A stretch of DNA of 64,000 bases from Cornus controversa (GCA_026545225.1 CM048845.1:78792533-78856532); one strand, 5' to 3'. Numbered from the stretch's first letter, positions 11,894-22,882 are shown. Numbers and translations are program-made. Notes: generated by a model not told the origin, from the sequence alone.

Positions 11894-14800
11894 TGATTGA
11901 TGTGTGAGTGCGTCTCAAATTATAATTACCATACTTCGCAATAGAACAAATTCCTTGTAGAATAGGGCTATCGAAAGGGGTGTCGAACCTCAGGGATTAT
12001 GGTCTGATGAGTTGGAATACAGAATTAATTCTAATTAAATTTAAGAGAAAAGAATTCTGATTTTTATATTTAAATTAACTAAAAAGCAAAATAAAATAAA
12101 CCAAAGGAAAATACAAAGTGAAGATAATATGAGATAAATCTAGGGTATTTGACTTCACCACTAACTCCACAATCAATGGTCAATTGAATCAATTATGGGG
12201 GATTCTATCATGCATAAGTGGTGTCGGTGGCTACAAGCTCACCTTCATCCGTTAAGAAGATAACATATGATTAAGGCTAAGTCATGGACTATCTTCGATT
12301 GGCATGGGTCATCTGCCTAACTACTCTAATCTAGGGTGCAGTATGGTCCATCTTTTCTAGGCATACTCTATCAAAACGTATAATGATATATTCAGTGATT
12401 AATATTGTGTAATAATCGCTCTCATGATCATAGAAAATAAGAGAGATTGAGTTCAATAACAACAATTGATTCGTGTGTGAGTGTGACTCAAAAAGTATAC
12501 CAATTAAAATTTTCCACACTTCGCAATAGAACGAATTCTTTGCAGAATAGGGCTATCGAAAGGAATGGGTATCGTACCTCAGGGATTATGTTCTGACGAG
12601 TTGGAACACAGAACTAATTCTAATTAAATTTATAAGAAAAGAATTCTGATTTTTAACTAATTAAAAAGATAAAATAAAATAAATCAAGGGTAAACAGATA
12701 ATGAAGATAATAAGAGAGAAACCTAGGGTGTTTGACTTCACCACTAACTCCACAATCAATGGTCAATTGAATCAACTATAGGGGAATTACATCATGCATA
12801 AGTGGTGTCGGTGGCTACAAGCTCACCTTCATCCGTCAAGAAGATAACATATGATTAAGGCTAAGCCATGGACTATCTTCGATTGGCATGGGCCATCTGC
12901 CTAACTACTCTAATCTAGGGTGCAGTATGGTTCATCTTCTCTAGGCATAATCCATCAAAGCTCATAACAATATATTCAGTGATTACCATTGTGTAATAAT
13001 CTCTCTCGTGATCACAGAAAACAAAAGAGATTGAGTTCAATAACAACAACTAAATATCTAAGACAAGATAAGAAATCATTGAGATTGAATTTACAAGACT
13101 TTTATTGCTCAATTCATTAATAAGAATCCTCACAATTACACAATCTATGCATGTATATAAAGGTCCCCAATAATTAAAACAATCAAACCATTGATGCTTT
13201 GTTAGGGCTACATCAAAACCCTAGTGGATGAACTAGCCGCTCATGGTAGAAGAAGAAGCTTCAACTGTTGAGGAAGAAGACATCATCTTTCTGAATTACG
13301 CGTATGACTTCGTTCTCCAATGGCTCTGCAATATGTTCTGTTCTCTTCAGCCCTCTCAGACTCTCCAATCTCTGTGTGTAAGCTCTCTCAATTCAGCCTC
13401 CAAGTCTTCCTTTTATTCCCCAAGAGAATTCACCAAAGTCCTAATCCAATTAGAAATTAATTAGGGTTTCCCGCAGCACTAATCAGGTGGGTTTTTCCTG
13501 CTGACTTCGGCCCAACTTTTGACCCACTAGAAGTCCGATTCACGGAATTTTCGTGAAATACAAAAGTGTGCAGAATCAAATTTCGTTCAACCCTACGCGG
13601 AAATAATGTCGATTTGAGGCTCGGAAATAAGACTTCTGGTCCGTTTTCCAAAACGGGATTAAGACTGCATTATGCGCAGATTTGGGCTTCAGGCCCGAAA
13701 CCTTCTTAAGCAGCTGTAATTCTCTTGGACCTCTTTCTTGGGCTGATTTGAGTTGAAATAAATGGTTGAGTGAATCTCCTTGATGTAGGTTCATCTCACC
13801 ATCTTGGATGTCTTCTTTAAAAGCCCAAAAGCTTGGTTTTAACTGAAATACTCATTAAGGCCCTGAAAATACAGAAAACACTAAAACAAAGTAAAATAAC
13901 AAAATAATCTATCACTAAGAGAATAAAATACATAAGTTAAGAGGCTAGAATGCGTAACATTCAACGCCTATCAACAATCAAATATCTAAGACAAGATAAG
14001 AAATCATTGAAATTGAATTTATAAGACTTGTATTGCTCAATTCTATAATAAGAATCCTCTGAATTACACAATCTATGCATGAACATAAAGGTCCCCAATA
14101 ATTAAAACAATCAAACCATTGATGCTTTGTTAGGGCTACATCAAAACCCTAGTGGATGAACTAGCAGCTCATGGTAGAAGAAGAAGCTTCAACGGTTGAG
14201 GAATAAGGCATAATCTTCATGAATTATATGTAAGACTCCGTTCTCCAATGCTCTACAAAGTATGTCTTCAATTTTGTCCAAAAGTTCTTTTAGACTCTCC
14301 AATCTCCCTAATCTCAGCCTCCAATTCTTCACTTTATTGCCCTAAGAAAATACCCCAAAGTCCTAATCTAATTAGGAATTAATTAGGTTTTCCCGCAGCA
14401 CTAATCAGGTGAGTTTTTTCTGCTGACGTTCGGCCCAACTTTTGATCTACTAAAAGTCCGATTCACAGAATTTTTGTGAAATACAAAAGTGTGCATAATA
14501 AAATTTCGTTCAACTTATAAGAAAAATTGAGTCGATTTGATGTTCAGAAATAACACTTCTGGTCCATTTTCCAAAACGGGATTAAGACTTTATTAAGTGT
14601 AGAATTGGACTTCAGGCCCATAATCTTCTTAAGCAGCTGTAATTCTCTTGAACCTCTTCCTTAGGCTGATTTGAGTTGAAATAAATAGTTGAATGAATCC
14701 TTTTGATGTAGGCTTCATCTAACCATCTTGGATATCATCTTTAAAAGCTTAAAGTCATGGTTTTAACTGAAATAATCATTAAGGCCCTGAAAATACAGAA

Positions 14801-14897
14801 AACACTAAAACGAAGTAAGATAACAAAATAATCTATCACTAAGAGAATAAAATACATAAGTTAAGAGGCTAGAATGCGTAACATTCAACGCCGATCA
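11894..14897. mobile_element. solo-LTR-like element, copy 1 (outer)
   Basis: Starts TGATTGATGTGTGAGTG and ends TTCAACGCCGATCA, flanked by the perfect 5-bp duplication CTTAC (11889-11893 and 14898-14902). Without the nested copy it is about 1.49 kb. TG...CA ends plus a 5-bp duplication indicate a solo LTR, though a small complete element cannot be excluded. It carries no recognisable coding domain. Confidence 0.75.
12467..13973. mobile_element. solo-LTR-like element, copy 2 (inserted in copy 1)
   Basis: 1507 bp, TGATTCGTGTGTGAGTG...CAACGCCTATCA, with the perfect 5-bp duplication ACAAT (12462-12466 and 13974-13978). It is collinear with copy 1 over its whole length (for example cgcaatagaacgaattc and ggctacaagctcaccttcat occur in both). 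Short open frames inside show no domain. Confidence 0.8.
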
Positions 14898-15560
14898 CTT
14901 ACTCAAGCTAAGGTCTCAAACAACCGATCGCTTATTAAAGCTAAGGTCCTAAATGACCGATCGTTTACAAAAAAGAGGACATAGGCTCAATCAAGCTAAG
15001 ATTTTAAATGACTGATCGCTTATTAAAGCTAAAGGCATAGGCCCAATCAAACTAAGGTCTTAAACAGTCGATCCCTTACTCAAGCTAAGGTTTTAAACGA
15101 CCAATCACTTATTAAAACTAAGGTCTTAAACGACCGATCGCTTATAAAAAGAAGCCATAGGCCCAATCAAGCTAAGGTATTAAACAGATGATCGCTTACA
15201 AAAAAGAGGCCATAGGCCCAATCAAACTAAGATCTTAAACGAACAATCATTTACTCAAGCTAAGATCTTAAATGACCGATCGCTATTAAAGCTAAGGTCT
15301 TAAATGACCAATTGCTTAGAAAAAAGAGCCCATAGACCCAATTTAGCTAAGATCTTAAACGACCGATCGTTTACAAAAAAGAGGCCATAGACCCAATTAA
15401 GCTAAGGTCTTAAACAACCAATCGCTTACAATAAGAGACCATTGCCCAATCAAGTCAATGTCTTAAAACGACCGATCGCTTATTAAAGTTAAGGTCATTA
15501 CATGACCGATCGCTTATAAAGAATAAGAGGCATGAGCCCAATAAAACTAAGGTCTCAATG
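14898..15560. repeat. tandem array in the Tat 3' region, right part
   Basis: Continuation of the array of 11240-11893 after the nested insertion, with the same core and the same optional gaggccataggcccaatc block. Units are more diverged toward 15560. Confidence 0.9.
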
Positions 15561-15993
15561 ACTAAACGCACACAAAAGACATCGAGCCCCTTCGAAATCA
15601 GGGTCACAATAACCGATTATTCACAGGAGGAGCAACCAATGACACAAGTCGATCGAGTAAAAAGTCTCCTACTAAGCTCCTTAGTGGAGAAAAATGAGAC
15701 ATCAGGTGCCAAACGTTAATCGTCTGCACGAAACTCTTAATTCATAAAGGAGTTTTCATTCTAAGAAAGCCTAAAAACTTTAGTCTGTCAAGGCATTTGT
15801 TTGTTTATCAAGCACAAAAGTATCAAACAGAATCAAGATAAGACTTTTGAAGAAATTGAGCACAAAAAAGTGTTATATTATTGATCAAAATGTTAATTAT
15901 AGAAAGAAGGGTAAAAACACAAGTTATCCCTTAAAAAAAAACTCCAACTAAGCATTACAAAAAAGAGGGAAGAAAGAAAAACATTACAAGAAG
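15561..15993 (+). other. spacer between array and antisense ORF
   Basis: No gene or repeat recognised. The sequence is A-rich with some unique words. Confidence 0.4.
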
Positions 15994-17897
15994 TCAGTTC
16001 TGGTGAGCTGCCCCATCCTGTTTATTAAAGTCTTGATCAAAAGTATCAATAATCAGAGTGCCCTTCTTGGCTTGCACCGGCAATTTTGGTGTGATCTGAT
16101 TAGCATCAAACTCACCAGGATCTTGATAGTCTTGTTCAGTTTCAGGTTTCTCTCCTTGTTTGAAGCCGTAACGAAAGCTATCAACGATCTTCAAAGTTGG
16201 AATCTTCAAAAATCGTTGATACATCTCAAGTCCTCCAGACTTGCAAACCTATAGCATAGACTGGAGCTCAACAGCCTTCTATTCGGCCTCCAGGGCCCTT
16301 TACTCAAAATGAACAATAGCCTTTTGTTTTTCAACAAGAGACTTGGTCAGAGACTTCACTTCCACCTCAAGGCTTTCGGTCTTACGTCCGCTCAGTCGTT
16401 CGACCTCCATTCTCTTACAAATGGAGATGGTCATGCAAGCACTCTGTATCACCACAAATCAAACGAAGTCAGAAAAGAGGCATAAAAAAGTAAGAAAAAA
16501 ACTAGAGGAAATAGTGGAATGAACTTCCATGATATGAAAAGGCGCGTTGGCAAGGAGCTCATCCCCTGTTAGCTCCTTATTGGCGGAGATCATCCCTGGG
16601 AAACTAGATCCCATGGGCAAGAGTCCCCTTAACATCACGGTCAAGGATAGCACGATCCCCTATCGTAAAAAATGAGCTGTCAGACTTTCTTAAGTCTGGA
16701 GCGCACCATTCGATCAAGCCCATGAACGTTTTATCAATAGTGCTGCTGGCAGGATCAGTCAGAATCAGAGTAGAAAAAAAGGAACTCTGATCTTTTATGG
16801 CATTCGTCAGCGGTTTTTGGTGCTTGAGCGCAGGAGGAGCACCATAAGAATCCCTCTTCTAAGGGGAAGAGGGGGCAACAGACTTATTCTTGTTATGTTT
16901 GGCTTTAGACCTCCCCTTAACATTCTTGGCCTTGAGCTGGCCAGAACTGGAAGATCCTCTAGTTATTTTGGGCTTAGACATCTCCATCTTAGAATCTGAA
17001 TCCGAAGTGGGGTACAGAGAAGAAGAGTCAACTGAAGCATTACAAGCGATAGCTTGAAGTTGGTGAGGTGACAAATACTTCTTCACAGAAGGGCGAATGT
17101 TCCAGACCTTCTCCTTCAATAACTTAATCCGATCAGCTGCAAAACAAAAAAGAAATAGAACAAAGTTATAAAAATAAAAAAGCTGATGAAAATATCCTAT
17201 GGTACCTACAAAAAGACTTGCTAGATAGAGTGAAAGAAGGAATCACAGCGTCACCAAAGGCACTGGGAATAGGGAAGCGTTAAGCAGCCTTAACATTTTA
17301 GGCCCCCTTTAGAAGAACAAGTCTCTCCTTCCACAACTTGTCATAAATGGGAGTGGCGAAATAATTTTTTCAGTCCTTATTGGGGAACAGATGGTAGCAG
17401 TTAGCCTCTGATCTAACCCGGTGGAGGGAATAACAGAATAAGAGGTCATTCAGATTGAAGTCCAGTTTATATACATGTTTCAAATAAAGTAAGCAAGAAA
17501 CAATGCAAAAAAAAATAGGGTTTAACTGAAGCGATGCAAGCTTCAGTTTGAAAAGAACGAAACTGTAGAAAAAGTGAAGAGAGAATTTGAAAGTTTTTAA
17601 ATAAGAAGCCGAAAAAAGGACTTTGCCTTTTTTAACTCCTTCCCCAACACTGTAGTCAGAATCTAAGGGGTAACCCTAGATTATGACGTTATTAGGGATA
17701 CGCCATTCCTCTCTTATCCTCTCAATGTCAACCCACTACCTAGTCACCGGAGCAACAACCACACCTTAATCGGATGTGACTACTTTCCTAACAATAGTAA
17801 TAGGTTGGGCAGTTTCTACAATTAGAAAGGAAAAACTAGATATTGTGACTTCGCGATTGTCAAAAAGAGTACGGTCGCTGTCACTAGAAGACATCAT
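15994..17897 (-). pseudogene. antisense ORF of the Tat-type element, broken
   Basis: Reads opposite to gag-pol. A start at 17894 or 17897 gives MSSSDSDRTLFDNREVTISS. Later readable stretches are RIREEWRIPNNVII near 17670, HLFPNKDWKNYFATPIYDKL near 17360, and a low-complexity basic/Ser part near 16860-17119. A Lys/Glu-rich, probably coiled-coil part lies near 16300-16420, and the end is IIDTFDQDFNKQDGAAHQN at 15994. In-frame stops interrupt it, for instance near 17765, 17720 and 16270. Some Tat elements such as Grande are known to carry an ORF in this place and orientation; its function is unknown. The assignment rests on position and on these words, not on a database match. Confidence 0.6.
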
Positions 17898-18160
17898 AAA
17901 GAAGAAAAGGCGTGGGTAAAAGGATGAAGACTAACCTGCGAAGACAAATCGATACCAGGAAGTTCAAGAGAAAATGAATTTGGAAGAGAAGATAATCAAT
18001 TGCAGAAGATTTATGGCAATAAAATATTGAAGAGATCAAGACAAAATGCGCCGTCGTTGGTACCCCAGCATTAATGAGGGTCCTCGATACAGGCATTGGA
18101 ATCATGAAGACACCTATAAAAATTTCTTTCAGTTTGGTAAAAGCTCATAACTGAAGAGAA

Positions 18161-18170
18161 TTGGGGACAA
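18161..18170 (+). other. polypurine tract before the Tat 3' LTR
   Basis: ttggggacaa directly precedes the 3' LTR. It would prime plus-strand DNA synthesis. Confidence 0.6.
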
Positions 18171-18564
18171 TGCGTAGGGGAAAAAATCTCCACTTATTTA
18201 CATGGGCCGAACTGGTACGCAAACGGACCAAGCCCAAGAGGGTTTGAGCCCAAGTATCAGCAGAAGCCCTAGAGAATTATTTCAAGAAAGAGAACGGGTT
18301 TAGTCACCCTCTTTATGAGGCCAAAGCGACCCAGTTTAGACAAAAGTCCAAGCTCAAATAGGAATTTGAATCCTTGAAAAAAAAGATAGCCAGAAATAAG
18401 AAAATTTGAATCCTTACTTATATAAATATCTAAAAAAAGATGAATAAATGGATCCTCGAATTCTCATCTCAATTTATCTCTAAAAATATTGTGTTCTTAA
18501 GTTTATTGGGTGTGTGCATTGAATTACTTAGCAGAAACTAGCTAAGCAATTTTTTGTACCAACA
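18171..18564 (+). repeat. 3' LTR of the Tat-type element
   Basis: Begins TGCGTAGGGG and ends TTTTTGTACCAACA, followed by the target duplication TAATG. See the 5' LTR at 4970. Confidence 0.9.
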
Positions 18565-19141
18565 TAATGTTATGTTAATATGTACAAAATTTTAATTATA
18601 TTTAGGTTGACAAAAGGATGATACTGGTTGATACAATGGCTACTGCTTGTTGGTTGATGTACAGAATGAAAAGGCTAGTTATAATGCTATGTTGATATGT
18701 ACAAAATTTTAATTATATCATTGTTGGTTTGACTTATTTAAAGGCTGATTTTATAATAATGTTGTAAAAAATAATTATATTGCGTTGTTTAAAACAAGCC
18801 TAATCAGTCAATCCGATCTGATCTGATTCGTGATTTTACATATCCAATCGGATTGATGGATTGCCACTGATCGGATTATATTTTCACCAATCTGTAGACT
18901 GTGGATCAAATTAGGATTGATGCATAATCCGATCCGATCTGTGGTCACCCCTAATATTTTTTTACAATAAGGAATAAGTCACAAAAGAATATAATATACT
19001 CAAAGAGAATTGGTATATAAAGTCAACTAATTTAATTATAGAAATGTAGAAAACAATTTTGGGTGAATAAAATATATATACATATTTAAAAACTTTTAAA
19101 TCGAATTTGTATATCTTATAGCAATATAGAGTATAGGTACG

Positions 19142-19580
19142 GTAAGTTTTAACGGAGAACTTGATTATTATCGAGCTCTTTTGATTGGTTGGAAAACCAA
19201 TCATAAAGTTTCATTTATTACCTTAATGTTATTTGTAGAAAATATTAAAAAAATAATCTTTTAGGACAAAACAACCCTCATAGTTTCTTAATAACTTATC
19301 TCTCAATATGCATCTTTAGTAAAATTCTAGTGCCCTAAGTTACTGTCTTTTTGACAAAAAAGACAATTTTTTTTATAAACTTATGTATATGTATAGAAGT
19401 TCTAGTTGTAGTAAAATTTTGAAATTGGGTTTTAGTTATTTTAAAATAAAATTGAAAGTTTTAATTGAAATAAAATTATAGAATTGAGTTTTAGTTGTAG
19501 TCAAATACTAAAATTGAGTTTTAATTATTTTAGGAGAGAGAGATGAGGATGGCACAAAGAAGTTCAGTGGTGAAATAATC

Positions 19581-19619
<39 letters not shown>

Positions 19620-19837
19620 CATTGAATGATGAAAGATAAAGTATTAAGAGATCATGAGGATAATTTTGTCCTAAAAAATTATGTTTTTAATGTTATCTAA
19701 AAATAACAAGCAACTAATAAATGAGGCTTTATGATTGGCTTTCCAACCAATCAAAAGAGCGATTGTGCAGCCCCTAGCACTCCTCTACTATCATTCACCT
19801 CCTTAGTCAAAAATACACTAAGTTGACCAAAACTTAC
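19142..19837. mobile_element. MITE with long terminal inverted repeats
   Basis: The left arm (core 19176-19290) and the right arm (core 19640-19765) are imperfect inverted copies, both containing cttttgattggttggaaa and tttaggacaaaa. The outer ends GTAAGTTTT / AAAACTTAC also pair. It contains a (CA)n tract at 19585-19615. No coding capacity is seen. Confidence 0.65.
19585..19615. repeat. (AC)n microsatellite
   Basis: About 15 AC units inside the MITE. Confidence 0.95.
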
Positions 19838-20394
19838 GGCTCCGTTTGGTTAGACAGAATCAAAGTAGAAAAGAAAGGAAATGGAAAATGAAAAGAAAAG
19901 TGAAGTGAATGAAAAGAAAACTAACTTTCCCACATGCATTTGATTAGCATGAAAATTTTACAAGAAAGTTATTGGAAAATATTATTTTGTTGTTCTGGAT
20001 TGCATGAAAGTGAAAAGAAAATTATTATACCTACCAAAATTACCCTTATAATTTCAAAAACTAAAAAAATAAATGAATTTCTATTAGATAATATTCTTTA
20101 TGCATAATTATTTATATTAATTTTCAGCAAAGAAGTAGTAAAATTATGATTTATTAAAAATAAAAAATATAATTATTTGTATTTATTTTTAAATTTGTTT
20201 ATTTTTAAAATAAAGCTTCATAATATTTTTCTTCGGTGGAACTCATTGGTGACTTAAACTTTATTTTTTTTGTTAGATGTAATTAAGCAAATGAAGTTTC
20301 AAGTTCATGTTATCAAAACTATGGATATATATAACTCAGTGATAGACTAGTTGGTTGGGTACCACATATAGAGAGTGAAAAAAGAAAAAAAAAA

Positions 20395-21557
20395 GGGATA
20401 ATATCTTTGACCTCCCCTGAGGTTTATCGAAATTTCACATACCCCCCTCTTGTTTGCATAATCCCACTTACCTCCCCTGTCAGTGACAGCCATTCAAAAA
20501 ACTAACGGTGGTGAATAATTTTACCGTCATGCCCTTGTATTATATATTGATTTTTTTTATTTTTTCTCCTCCTCCTCCTCCTCCTTCCCTCTGTTCTCTC
20601 CTCTCTTATGCTCGTGTTTGAGCTTGTTACAGAGACTTCGTTACTATCACCATCGTCAAACCCATTGGTCAATTTTTGAAACAAAGAAAGTTGCTTAGTG
20701 AGCCTATCTTCTTCTCTAGGCTTCGGCAGCGACGGAGGAGGTAGAGGAAATGGTAGTGGTGGTGATTCTATAGACATGGTCGCCGTGGCGGCAATTTCAG
20801 GCAAATCATCCCAAAAATGGCCGCCTGTGCAACAAGAAACTAGCAATTCGAATATAGGGGTTGATTCAGTTCCACCCACTTTGGAGATCGGCGGCGGCGT
20901 CAGGACCGCCGGAGCAGAGAAATGTGGACCAGAGATTGAGGATTGGGAGGGGGAGCTATAGGAGACAGTGGCGGCATCGCCGAGCCAAGAGCAGTCTATA
21001 CTGAAGTGGATCATGGGAGACATGGAAGACCCATCTATAGGATTGAACAGGTTGTTGCATACAAATTGACTGTGCACAGGACTTGGAATTAAATGGAAGG
21101 TTTGGGATTGTAGATCAAAGTTTTGGGTCATCTCACCTCTCTTCGGCGAATTCACTGTCATTCATACATTCAATCATTGTTTGACCCTATTTCTTATGAA
21201 GGTTGGAAGTAACAAACTACCTCATAGTCAACAAAGGAGAAGCCATGGATGAGGTAGAGAGAGAAAACTCACTTTCTAGAGTGAGAAGAAGATGAAAGGT
21301 TACAGCCGTGGGCCCATGGGAGGGAAGAGAGAGAGAAAAATAAATTTAAAAAGTCAATAAGGTTAAAAGAGTTATTTTACCTGTTTACTATGGCTGACAT
21401 CATCATTTTTTTTTTTGTCTCCGTCAGCTGCCGTAATGGGAGGGGGGAATGTGTTACATGAATCAAAACCTCAGGGGAAGTAAGTGGGATTATGCAAACA
21501 AGAGGAGAGGTATGCGAAATTTCAATAAACCTCAGGGGAGGTCAAAGATATTATCCC
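20395..21557. mobile_element. Mutator-like element with long inverted repeats and an internal ORF
   Basis: Arms of about 85 bp, nearly perfect: the left arm starts gggataatatctttgacctc, and the right arm has the same sequence on the minus strand, ending at 21557. Both arms contain cttgtttgcataatcccac. Runs of at least 9 A lie outside both ends, compatible with a 9-bp target duplication but uninformative. Length, long arms and a GC-rich interior suggest a MULE, possibly one that has taken up gene sequence. Confidence 0.7.
20502..21161 (-). CDS. hypothetical protein inside the Mutator-like element (219 aa)
   Basis: I do not recognise the product. It is an uninterrupted frame from an ATG at 21161 to a stop at 20502, lying wholly between the element's inverted repeats. 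Visible parts: a polar, Ser/Pro-rich N-terminal two thirds; a proline stretch near residues 134-148 (PLPFPLPPPSLPKP); a Leu/Asp/Ser-rich middle (RLTKQLSLFQKLTNGFDDGD); and a very basic tail with seven consecutive Arg (RRRRRRRKNKK) that could be a nuclear localisation signal. The interior is clearly more GC-rich than its flanks. It may be a captured gene fragment, a MULE-specific frame, or chance. No intron or poly(A) signal was looked for successfully. Confidence 0.35.
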   Translation of the reverse strand: MTVNSPKRGEMTQNFDLQSQTFHLIPSPVHSQFVCNNLFNPIDGSSMSPMIHFSIDCSWLGDAATVSYSSPSQSSISGPHFSAPAVLTPPPISKVGGTESTPIFELLVSCCTGGHFWDDLPEIAATATMSIESPPLPFPLPPPSLPKPREEDRLTKQLSLFQKLTNGFDDGDSNEVSVTSSNTSIREERTEGRRRRRRRKNKKNQYIIQGHDGKIIHHR

Positions 21558-22072
21558 AAAAAAAAAAAGGAAAAAAAGACAAAATATATATATACCATAA
21601 TTAAATAAAAATAAAGTAGAAACAAAAAAAAAAGAGACTCCCACAGTCCAATAACAAAAGAAGAAAGACCTCATCCCCTGCAATATAAAATGAGCATTGA
21701 ATTTCAAAACATATTATTGTTTTTCACGTTTTATTATATTACTATAATTTTTAAGTGAGCGAGAATGCGTTATACTAGGAAAGTTGTATTGAATAAGAAG
21801 AAGAGTGAAGAGAAACAATTAATGTGGCATAATAGGAAACATGGATTTAATAGTAATTTAGAATATAACTGCACTAGTTTCGCGAGAAACCAAATTTTTT
21901 CGGTATTTTTTATTGGAATTGTTTTGGGAAAAATTGACTATATGCGGGAAACTTAGTTTCCTAAAATTTTTCTCTTTGCTGTTGTTTTTCGCTAAAAAAA
22001 CTTGCAAAATTTTTAATTCTTTTCTTTTCCTTTTCCTTTCTTGCTAATTCTCGCTGACCAAACGTAGCCTAC

Positions 22073-22184
22073 AAAATCAAGCCATTACGGGTAGATTTTG
22101 TGCACTGATCAGGGTCAATGAAATTCTAACCCTAGGTTTTTACTCCACATTTTGTAAGAACTCCATAATGGTCCTAGGGGGATT

Positions 22185-22229
<45 letters not shown>

Positions 22230-22882
22230 AGAGAGAGAGAGAGAGGGGGGGATTGGCCGAAGAGAGAGAAAAAGATGATGTACAGAGACAATCATGACAT
22301 ATAGAGAGTCTTTTAGAGTAAGACGAGTTTGTGATATAAGATAATTTTAGAAAGAGAGTGAACAGATATCTTGAGAGTGAGAGAGAGAGAGGATTGTGAT
22401 ATGCTAGAATCCTATTTGCTATACTATATAAAATTTTTCTTTTCTAGAATACTTTTGAGTCTCTTATAACATAAGTGAAATATACGAGTTGTCATTTAAA
22501 AGTTACACTAGGCTTCTTATAGAATACTTTTGGGACTCTTTCCAACTCGTTTTTATTTTTATTTTAAAATAATTCACCCATATCTATTAAAAAAGTGGTC
22601 GGATATGGGCTAATTTGCACCCATTTTGCCACCCCTAAACTAATATAATATTACATCAACGATTAATATTGTTAAAATTATCACGAAGAAGCCCAGTGTA
22701 ATTTTTAAAATTACAGAGGATCTTGGTGTAATTTTGTCAAACTTCGGAATGAGTGTGTCAACTTTAAAAACTACCTCTCCTTCGCACTGCGGCTTCTTCT
22801 AGGAGACGCCGCAGTTTCTTTTGGTAAGTACTGCAAAAAATACAGGCTGCTTGACTGAACACTTCTGGAGAGAGAGAGGAAA
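22073..22882 (+). other. upstream region of the tryptophanyl-tRNA synthetase gene
   Basis: Non-coding. It contains (TA)n then (GA)n at 22188-22245, more GA-rich sequence to 22390, and a CACCCCTA-type transposon end near 22630. The last 120 bp (cttcttctaggagacgccgc then agagagagaggaaaATG) look like a plant 5' leader. I cannot place the transcription start. Confidence 0.5.
22188..22245. repeat. (TA)n(GA)n compound microsatellite
   Basis: About 19 TA units followed by about 9 GA units and a G run. Confidence 0.95.

Larger units (their letters stand above)
4970..18564 (+). mobile_element. Tat-type Ty3/gypsy LTR retrotransposon, degraded, with nested insertions
   Basis: Two similar LTRs (TG...CA) flank gag, protease, reverse transcriptase, RNase H and integrase in the gypsy order, and the whole is bordered by the perfect 5-bp target duplication TAATG (4965-4969 and 18565-18569). 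The RT word DFTNLNKTCPKD is close to what Tat/Athila elements carry. Two traits of the Tat lineage as I know it are also present: a tandem array between integrase and 3' LTR, and a long antisense ORF before the 3' LTR. All coding parts carry stops and frameshifts and several catalytic residues are lost, so the copy is inactive. About 3.0 kb of the length is nested insertion. Starting the 5' LTR at 4968 instead (TGTGTAGGGG) fits the 3' LTR better but gives no clean target duplication. Confidence 0.9.
4554..18953. mobile_element. hAT-like non-autonomous element, split by a 13.6-kb retrotransposon
   Basis: The left end TAGGAGTGCAC at 4554 and the right end TCACCCCTA at 18953 form short inverted termini. 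The subterminal parts on both sides (4554-4700 and 18800-18950) share AATCCGATCCGATC-type words. The two halves (4554-4969 and 18565-18953) become one element of about 0.8 kb when the retrotransposon is removed. Flanking 8-mers (ATATATAT / ATATTTTT) match at 6 of 8 positions in AT-rich DNA, so the target duplication is weak. Inside is a direct repeat of about 125 bp; the retrotransposon sits at its boundary, and an uninterrupted sister copy survives at about 18680. Confidence 0.5.
19838..22069. mobile_element. Tourist/Harbinger-like element containing a Mutator-like element
   Basis: Terminal inverted repeats GGCTCCGTTTGGTTAG (19838) and, on the minus strand, GGCTACGTTTGGTCAG (22069). The 3-bp sequence TAC flanks both sides. 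Purine-rich GAAAAG words follow the left end and their complements precede the right end, as is common in plant Tourist-like MITEs. The rest of the length is the inserted 20395-21557 element. Confidence 0.55.

Noticed and set aside
11240-15560. Possible CRISPR-like array
   Set aside because: Units are directly adjacent tandem copies without unique spacers, inside a plant retrotransposon; CRISPR arrays do not occur here.
4970-18564. Endogenous pararetrovirus
   Set aside because: LTRs, a 5-bp target duplication and an integrase with HHCC and DDE-type regions show a Ty3/gypsy retrotransposon; no movement-protein-like region was seen.
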